From: JBMOLK01 sp049325575
Lineage (GTDB): Bacteria > Bacillota > Clostridia > Acetivibrionales > Acetivibrionaceae
NCBI GenBank assembly: GCA_049325575.1
Contig: JBMOLK010000128.1
Coordinates: 1-64,000 of the forward strand
Direction of reading: 5' to 3'
DNA: 64,000 nucleotides
Shown here: one piece after another, positions 58,517-64,000 of the stretch
Position numbering within the stretch: position 1 is the first letter of the stretch
How the letters are laid out: each line of letters opens with the position of its first letter
The notes under the pieces: model-generated
The model's input: only the letters and a program-made list of their open reading frames with translations
What the model was told of the DNA's origin: nothing
Database searches by the model: none
Program-made: the position numbers and the translations under genes

Positions 58517-60298
58517 TTAGGCCGGAAACTGGATAATAAATTCGGTTCCTTTTCCAGGCTCGCTGATAACCTTTATGTCCCCATTGTATAGATTTACGAC
58601 ATGTTTGACAATTGAAAGACCAAGGCCCGTTCCACCCATATTTCTTGACCTTCCCTTATCAACCCTGTAAAAACGTTCAAATATTCTTGGCAGGTGTTCT
58701 TTGTCTATTCCTATACCGCTGTCTTTAATTCTTATGAGTACTTTACCCTGGAGCTTGTACGCGCTGACAGACACACTTCCTATTTCCCTGTTATACTTTA
58801 TTCCGTTGTCTATGAGGTTTATCAGCAATTGCTTGATTCTGTCCCTGTTAACTTTTAAATTGATACTTTTATCTACTTCGCTGTTTAATGTGACACCTTT
58901 TTTCTCTGCTACCGGCTGCAGAATTGAAACAGTTTCATCTACAATTGACTTTAAATTATACGTGTCAATGTTTGAGTCTACATGCTTTGTTTCAATCTCT
59001 GAAAGCTGTAAAATATCATTTATCAATACATAAAGCCTTTCAGCCTCAATATCGATTATTTCAAGGAATCTGTATGCGACCTTTTTGTCCTCAATTGCAC
59101 CGTTCCTTAAAGTCTCAATGAAGCCACGGATTGAAGTGAGAGGAGTTTTAAGCTCATGAGTTACATTAGACACAAATTCTGTCCTTATTTGTTCCAGCTT
59201 TTTTATATTGGTTATATCCTGTATAAAAGCTATTCCACCCAGGTTTGTGTTTATTTTATCTTTTGACTTTATAGGATTTGTGTAAATTCTAAATACTTTA
59301 TCTTCAGGCAATGTTATTACAGCTTCACTTATTAGAGTCTTATTGGAGGTAATGGTTGAATTTAGCATGTTGTTTAACTGATTGTTTCTAATTACATTAA
59401 GAATATTCATTCCTATCAGTTTTGGATTATTCTTTACACCAAACATGTCACAGGCTATGCTGTTTATCAGCAATATCTTATATCTATTATCAACAGCTAC
59501 AATACCGTTTTGCATACTGTTTATAATTGTATCAACCTTTATGTTTTTATCCTTAAGATCTGCAATGGTTCTTTCAAGTTTTAAAGCCATTTCATTGAAA
59601 GCCTTGGAAAGATCATTCAATTCATCCCTGGATTTAATTTTGACACGCTTTGAGTAATTTCCTGATGCAATTTCCTTGGATGCACTTATTATCTCTATTA
59701 TAGGCTTGGTTATTGAATGGGAGAATCTTAAAGCAAGTACAGCTGTAATTATAAGACCCGATACTATTCCTATAACACTATAAATAAATATTATGTTTTC
59801 AATATTGTTAAGCTGTGTCAGGGGAACAGATACCCTCACAACCATATTATGTGATTCAATGGGAACAGCAACATATTCAAAATCGTATCCAAGGGTTTTA
59901 CTAAATCTTAGACCCTTTCCGATTTTACCGTTAACAGCTTCCTTTACTTCTTTGCGGTCTAAATGGTTTTCCATCTCTTTATAATTTGTATTGGATTCGC
60001 CTACCACATTTCCATTAAAGTCGATAAACGTTATTCTTACATTCCTGTTGTCGGATTTTGAGGGGTCTGACCGGTTTAATATACCCGAGTATTCTTTAGC
60101 CAGGTCATTGTAATCAACATGTCTTCCTTTGGAGAATTCCGAAAGTAACTGGTACCTTATCAGCAGGGCTGTATTAATCAGACTTTGTTCAACTTCATAC
60201 TTATAGAACTTGCGGGCCAGTTGTGAAGTAAAAAAACCTGTTACGGAAACCCCAATAACAATCAATACCATATAAAATAAAAAGATCTTTTTCTTCAT
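58517..60298 (-). CDS. phoR: Phosphate-regulon-type sensor histidine kinase
   Basis: A 593-residue membrane kinase. Layout: helix ~4-24, extracytoplasmic domain to ~165, helix ~168-190, HAMP (~190-245), PAS (~255-360), HisKA with the phospho-histidine in NVTHELKTPLTSIRG, and HATPase with NGIKYNRE, DSGIGIDKEHLPRIF and GTGLGLSIV. The arrangement is that of PhoR/WalK kinases. Its position after the phoP-type regulator, phoU and pstB on the same strand supports PhoR. A weak hairpin lies in the 131-base gap between the regulator and this gene and could lower its expression. Confidence 0.93.
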   Translation of the reverse strand: MKKKIFLFYMVLIVIGVSVTGFFTSQLARKFYKYEVEQSLINTALLIRYQLLSEFSKGRHVDYNDLAKEYSGILNRSDPSKSDNRNVRITFIDFNGNVVGESNTNYKEMENHLDRKEVKEAVNGKIGKGLRFSKTLGYDFEYVAVPIESHNMVVRVSVPLTQLNNIENIIFIYSVIGIVSGLIITAVLALRFSHSITKPIIEIISASKEIASGNYSKRVKIKSRDELNDLSKAFNEMALKLERTIADLKDKNIKVDTIINSMQNGIVAVDNRYKILLINSIACDMFGVKNNPKLIGMNILNVIRNNQLNNMLNSTITSNKTLISEAVITLPEDKVFRIYTNPIKSKDKINTNLGGIAFIQDITNIKKLEQIRTEFVSNVTHELKTPLTSIRGFIETLRNGAIEDKKVAYRFLEIIDIEAERLYVLINDILQLSEIETKHVDSNIDTYNLKSIVDETVSILQPVAEKKGVTLNSEVDKSINLKVNRDRIKQLLINLIDNGIKYNREIGSVSVSAYKLQGKVLIRIKDSGIGIDKEHLPRIFERFYRVDKGRSRNMGGTGLGLSIVKHVVNLYNGDIKVISEPGKGTEFIIQFPA

Positions 60299-60429
60299 TA
60301 TATAAAGCCTCCACTAAACAGCAATCCTTTTTAGAATCAGTATATAGAAAGATAACAGAAAAGCCTAAGACAATAATATCCAGGCTTGGGAAAACTATCG
60401 GACTGTGAAAACAGGCTGCTTCCATAAAA

Positions 60430-61137
60430 CTACTTTGATTCCCTGTCGCTAAACTTATAACCGATACCTCTTATAGTTTCAATATAGATTGGATTACTGT
60501 CGTCATCCTCAATTTTCTGTCTCAAATAACGTATATGAACATCAACTGTTCTTGTTTCGCCATAGTAGTCAAATCCCCATATTTTTTCAAGGAGCAATTC
60601 TCTTGAGAGGACTTTACCCTTATTCTGGACTAATAACTTAAGAAGTTCGAATTCTTTAAGGGGCATTTCAAGAAGCTGGCCTTTCTTATAGACTTCTCTT
60701 CTTGAACAGTCAATGGTAATATCCCCATGCTTTATAAGTTCATTTTCCTGGGCAGAAGTACTGCTTATCCTCCTGAAAAGAGCCTTGACCCTTGCAACCA
60801 GTTCCCTGATACTAAAAGGCTTGGCAATATAATCATCTGCTCCAAGCTCCAAACCAAGTACCTTGTCAAATTCTTCACTTTTTGCCGTAAGCATTATTAT
60901 GGGAGTGCTTTTGGTAGCCGGATTTTCACGAAGCTGCCTGCATACCTCCAACCCATCTATACCCGGAAGCATTATATCAAGAATAAACAGATCCGGAACG
61001 GTGTTCCTGGTCTCTTTTAAAAGACTTTCTCCATTATCGAAGACCATTGTTTTATATCCACTGGATTCTAAGTTGTACTTTATCAACTGTTGTATGTGAA
61101 CTTCATCCTCTACAGCAAAAATGAGTTTCTTTGACAT
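60430..61137 (-). CDS. phoP: PhoB/PhoP-type response regulator
   Basis: A 235-residue OmpR-family regulator. The receiver has the acidic pair VEDE, the phosphorylated aspartate in LFILDIMLPGIDG, and conserved Thr and Lys in MLTAKS and IAKPFS. A winged-helix DNA-binding domain (~135-230) has the recognition region SRELLLEKIWG...RTVDVHIRYLRQKI. The ATG at 61137 follows AAGGCGGTG; eight further upstream codons are unlikely. It is in one line with pstB, phoU and phoR and is the likely binder of the two TTAACA-repeat arrays at 62932-63061. Confidence 0.93.
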   Translation of the reverse strand: MSKKLIFAVEDEVHIQQLIKYNLESSGYKTMVFDNGESLLKETRNTVPDLFILDIMLPGIDGLEVCRQLRENPATKSTPIIMLTAKSEEFDKVLGLELGADDYIAKPFSIRELVARVKALFRRISSTSAQENELIKHGDITIDCSRREVYKKGQLLEMPLKEFELLKLLVQNKGKVLSRELLLEKIWGFDYYGETRTVDVHIRYLRQKIEDDDSNPIYIETIRGIGYKFSDRESK

Positions 61138-61182
61138 TTGTTCACCGCCTTTTGAAAACAAGAAGTAGATATGTTCTGTCTA

Positions 61183-61962
61183 TTATAATTTGTCTCCTTC
61201 GTCAGAATTATTAGTCGATTCAGTATGATTATGTTCTTTTTCTTTTCTCAAATCGGTTCTTAGGTCTATAAACGGATTATGAATACTGTCATCTTTATAT
61301 ATATGCCTTGTTAGATGGTCATGTTCACCGGTAACATTGAATACTACCCATTCACATATGTTTGTAGCATGGTCCCCCATTCTCTCAAGGTATTTTGCAA
61401 TAAACATAAAGTTTATTGCCTGCTCTACACTCTGAGGATCATTCTTCATAATATTGATAAGCTCAAAGATTATTTTAAAGAAGAGGTCGTCTACAGCATC
61501 ATCACTGTCACACACTTCCTGTGCCAAATCCACGTCCTGTTTGATATATGAATCTATAGCTTTATTAACCATTTGCTTTGCCAGCTCGGCCATTTTAGGA
61601 ATATCTATAAGAGGCTTTATATATTTCTCGTTTGCCATTCTTATGGTTATTTCTGCAATATCGGATGAATGATCTGCGATTCTTTCCATATCGGTTATGA
61701 TCTTAAGAGCTGTGCTTATAGTCCTAAGGTCTTTAGCCAGAGGCTGCTGCCTTGCTATAAGATTTAAGCATCTTCTTTCTATTGTCCTCTCAAGATCGTC
61801 TATTATATCATCACTTCTGAATATTTTCCTTGCCAGTTCAACATCCTGCTTTTTCAAAGCAATTATGGTGTTTTCAATTGATTCTTCAACCAGGCTTCCC
61901 ATTTTTATAAGGTCAAGATGAAGTTCTTCAAGTTCTTTATCAAAAAAATGCCTTGTTACCAT
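61183..61962 (-). CDS. phoU: Phosphate uptake regulator PhoU
   Basis: A 259-residue PhoU with two three-helix repeats: RHFFDKELEELHLDLIKMG, ITDMERIADHSSDIAEI and AKYLERMGDHATNICEW carry the metal-binding E/D...D...H pattern. It dampens PhoR signalling and Pst transport when phosphate is plentiful. The C-terminal ~40 residues (charged, His/Glu/Asp-rich) go beyond the usual ~220-residue length. The ATG at 61962 follows AGAGGTG. It lies 45 bases from phoP and 82 from pstB, so all are probably one transcript. Confidence 0.94.
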   Translation of the reverse strand: MVTRHFFDKELEELHLDLIKMGSLVEESIENTIIALKKQDVELARKIFRSDDIIDDLERTIERRCLNLIARQQPLAKDLRTISTALKIITDMERIADHSSDIAEITIRMANEKYIKPLIDIPKMAELAKQMVNKAIDSYIKQDVDLAQEVCDSDDAVDDLFFKIIFELINIMKNDPQSVEQAINFMFIAKYLERMGDHATNICEWVVFNVTGEHDHLTRHIYKDDSIHNPFIDLRTDLRKEKEHNHTESTNNSDEGDKL

Positions 61963-62044
61963 AGTAAACACCTCTTAATATAAAAAGAATTAGACTTTCT
62001 GAATTCATTATCATAAAATAATACTTTTGTATCAATGTAAATAA

Positions 62045-62806
62045 TTATCCAAATCTTCCGGTAATGTAATCTTCTGTTCTTTTGTCCGAAGGTTTGCTGA
62101 AGATCTGTTCGGTAGAATCATATTCAACAACTTCCCCATGAAGGAAAAATGCGGTTTTATCTGAAATACGCCCTGCTTGCTGCATGTTATGTGTTACAAT
62201 TATAATTGTGTATTTTTCCTTAAGTTCATCGATCAAGTCTTCAATTTTCAAGGTAGAAATAGGGTCTAGAGCCGATGTCGGTTCATCCATTAAAACAACT
62301 TCAGGTTCAATGGCCAAAACCCTTGCAATGCACAGCCTTTGCTGCTGACCACCGGAAAGACCTAATGCATTTTGCCTTAGTCTATCCTTTACTTCATCCC
62401 ATAAAGCCGAATTTCTAAGGCTTTTTTCAACTATTTCGTCAAGCTTCGATTTCGACCTTATACCGTGTATTCTCGGTCCATATGCTATGTTATCATATAT
62501 TGACATAGGAAAGGGATTGGGTTTTTGAAATACCATTCCAACCCTTTTTCTTAATTCAACTATATCATACTTCTCATACACATCCAACCCGTCAAAGTAG
62601 ACATCTCCGGTTATTCTTACCGAGGCTATAAGGTCATTCATCCTGTTTAGTGTCTTTAGAAATGTAGATTTACCGCATCCCGAAGGTCCTATCAGTGCAG
62701 TTACTTTACATTCTTCTATTTTGACGGAAACATTATTTAAAGCGTGAACATTCCCATAAAACAGATTTAAATCTTTTGTATAAATTTTCACCTTTTTACT
62801 ATCCAC
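62045..62806 (-). CDS. pstB: Phosphate ABC transporter ATPase PstB
   Basis: A 253-residue ABC ATPase with PstB features: Walker A GPSGCGKSTFLKTLNRMNDL, signature LSGGQQQRLCIARVLA, Walker B VVLMDEPTSALDPIS and the family ending KRTEDYITGRFG. It energises phosphate import through PstC/PstA. The GTG at 62806 is nine bases after AAGG and gives the normal length; the ATGs at 62815 and 62812 sit on the ribosome site. Unusually it is transcribed away from pstC, heading a pstB-phoU-phoP-phoR unit with its own Pho box. Confidence 0.95.
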   Translation of the reverse strand: MDSKKVKIYTKDLNLFYGNVHALNNVSVKIEECKVTALIGPSGCGKSTFLKTLNRMNDLIASVRITGDVYFDGLDVYEKYDIVELRKRVGMVFQKPNPFPMSIYDNIAYGPRIHGIRSKSKLDEIVEKSLRNSALWDEVKDRLRQNALGLSGGQQQRLCIARVLAIEPEVVLMDEPTSALDPISTLKIEDLIDELKEKYTIIIVTHNMQQAGRISDKTAFFLHGEVVEYDSTEQIFSKPSDKRTEDYITGRFG

Positions 62807-62931
62807 AATCATCATCCTTCTTAAAGATTCATACCAGAAATTTAATATAAAGTTTAATATGTAAATATTCAATGCTTAGACTGGTATTTAACTGATTATT
62901 ACTTAATACCAAGTGAATACTAACAGTATTT

Positions 62932-62970
62932 CATTAACGGGGAGTTAATTAAATGTTAAGTTAGTGTTAA
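62932..62970 (-). promoter_or_regulatory. Pho box for the leftward pstB-phoU-phoP-phoR operon
   Basis: On the minus strand TTAACA (62965-62970), TTAACA (62954-62959) and TTAACT (62943-62948) repeat every 11 bases, with a degenerate TTAATG at 62932-62937. This is the TTAACA-N5 direct-repeat pattern bound by PhoP in Firmicutes. Confidence 0.8.
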
Positions 62971-63022
62971 TTATTTAAAACGGGCTTAATGGAAGCCTGA
63001 CCACAAAAACAGCAGATATATG

Positions 63023-63061
63023 ACAACAAACACTTAACAATAGTTTAACATTAAATTAACA
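63023..63061 (+). promoter_or_regulatory. Pho box for the rightward pstC operon
   Basis: TTAACA at 63034, 63045 and 63056 repeats exactly every 11 bases on the plus strand, preceded by a degenerate ACAACA at 63023. An AT-rich region with a TATAAT near 63140 lies between it and pstC. Confidence 0.82.
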
Positions 63062-63209
63062 CTATTAACCTTGTAACTTGCACCCTTCGGTGGTATCATA
63101 ACATCGACAGAGTAAGCCAGCAGGCTTGTTATTATCTATATAATAATGTTAAGTCCATGTTTTACGTAAGAGGCTTAAGATTTATTGAAGGAGTTTTAGG
63201 GGGAGTTTT

Positions 63210-64000
63210 ATGTTGACCCGTTCAAATTTGGATACTTCCAAACCAATCAAAAAAAATGGGAAGATTACTGTTAGGGACGAACGTATAAGGAAGATGAATC
63301 TTTCCAACTCGGTAGCTAAAAATATTTTCTTATTCTTTGCTTTAATTTCAATATTTACTACCATAGGAATCGTTCTTTCACTTTTTATTAATTCATCGGG
63401 CTTTTTTGCAAAGGTTTCACTAATAGAGTTTTTAACAGGTACAAAGTGGACACCTTTATTCAGTGATGCACATTTTGGTGTTCTGCCTCTGGTGGCCGGC
63501 ACTTTTATCATAACTTTAGGTGCTGCCGTTATAGCCATTCCTATAGGTTTGTGTGCAGCTATCTATCTAAGCGAGTATGCTAAGCCAAAGGTTAGGAAGG
63601 TCCTTAAACCTATACTGGAAATACTGGCGGGAATTCCATCTATAGTATATGGGTACTTTGCTTTAACCTATATAACTCCAATTTTACAAAAAATTATACC
63701 GGGAACTGAGATATTTAATGCTGCCAGTGCAAGTATAGCAGTGGGAATTATGATTATTCCTCTAGTGTCTTCACTAAGTGAAGACGCCCTTCGTGCAGTA
63801 CCGGACTCCTTAAGGCATGGAGCCTATGCTCTTGGAGCAACCAAACTGGAAACCTCTTTGGGGGTTGTAGTAAAAGCAGCTATATCCGGTATTTCCGCAT
63901 CATTTGTTTTAGCAATATCAAGGGCAATAGGAGAGACCATGATAGTGGCTATTGCTGCGGGTTCCAAAGCCAGTTTGACTCTTAATCCATTGGACAGTGT
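63210..64000 (+). CDS. pstC: Phosphate ABC transporter permease PstC (cut by the window end)
   Basis: The ATG follows GGGGGAG, and the frame stays open for 263 codons to the window edge. A charged ~38-residue start precedes a first membrane helix (NIFLFFALISIFTTIGIVLS). Further helices and the permease loop motif follow (ALRAVPDSLRHGAYALGATK, then SRAIGETMIVAIAAG), which contacts the ATPase. It is the membrane channel of the high-affinity phosphate importer. No pstS precedes it, which is unusual; pstS may lie elsewhere and pstA presumably follows beyond the window. Expression is expected from the Pho box at 63023-63061. Confidence 0.93.
   Translation, partial: MLTRSNLDTSKPIKKNGKITVRDERIRKMNLSNSVAKNIFLFFALISIFTTIGIVLSLFINSSGFFAKVSLIEFLTGTKWTPLFSDAHFGVLPLVAGTFIITLGAAVIAIPIGLCAAIYLSEYAKPKVRKVLKPILEILAGIPSIVYGYFALTYITPILQKIIPGTEIFNAASASIAVGIMIIPLVSSLSEDALRAVPDSLRHGAYALGATKLETSLGVVVKAAISGISASFVLAISRAIGETMIVAIAAGSKASLTLNPLDS

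Noticed and set aside
1..64000. tRNA, rRNA, CRISPR arrays, insertion sequences or prophage
   Set aside because: No GTTCRANNC-type tRNA arm in gaps, no regularly spaced repeats, and no transposase, integrase or phage motif in any translated frame I read.

Overview
The window is a contiguous piece of a low-GC, spore-forming, anaerobic Firmicutes chromosome. It most resembles a cellulosome-producing member of Clostridium cluster III (Ruminiclostridium type). The pointers are a secreted GH9-CBM3-dockerin endoglucanase, an intracellular GH52 beta-xylosidase, several spore-coat-like genes (two behind sigma-K-like promoters), a Ni,Fe-CO dehydrogenase, strong GGAGG ribosome sites and AGA/AGG-dominated arginine codons. 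No rRNA, tRNA, CRISPR array, prophage or insertion sequence was seen. The window ends inside pstC.

Layout. 0-5 kb: small membrane protein, membrane-anchored C39 peptidase, homoserine dehydrogenase, YyaL-type thioredoxin-domain protein. 5-8.8 kb: an accessory island with a 52-residue six-cysteine peptide, a cytoplasmic subtilisin, a tyrosinase-like copper protein with foreign-looking codon use, and an RCC1-repeat fragment. 8.9-14 kb: spore-related genes (CotF-type pair, Gly-rich and Gly/Tyr-rich proteins), a C45-type lipoprotein, O-acetylhomoserine sulfhydrylase and a RemA-like protein. 14-17.4 kb: EamA transporter and a standalone CO dehydrogenase. 17.7-21.5 kb: a tight four-gene operon (RFAP-synthase-like GHMP protein, TrpF-like isomerase, zinc dehydrogenase, DhnA-type aldolase), the best candidate here for an undescribed pathway. 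22-27.5 kb: MocR/EamA divergent pair, Dps-like ferritin, chemoreceptor. 28-32 kb: GH52 xylosidase and Na/Pi symporter. 32-39.9 kb: SfsA, MATE exporter, L,D-transpeptidase lipoprotein, LysM-CAP protein, FMN-binding lipoprotein, split ThrE exporter. 40-44.5 kb: a divergent second type IIA topoisomerase pair. 45.5-48.5 kb: GH9 cellulase and Cu/Zn superoxide dismutase. 48.6-55.7 kb: uvrB and uvrA, each behind a LexA-like box, flanking two envelope proteins. 56-58.4 kb: ClpE-type ATPase. 58.5-64 kb: phosphate regulon, with pstB-phoU-phoP-phoR leftward and pstC rightward from a shared region carrying two oppositely oriented Pho-box arrays.

How the parts work together. The clearest functional sets are phosphate sensing and uptake at the right end, SOS-controlled excision repair, plant-polysaccharide breakdown (GH9 outside the cell, GH52 inside) and spore-envelope assembly. 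Start codons were chosen by ribosome-site spacing, so several differ from the longest possible reading frame. All family assignments come from reading motifs by eye, without database searches.
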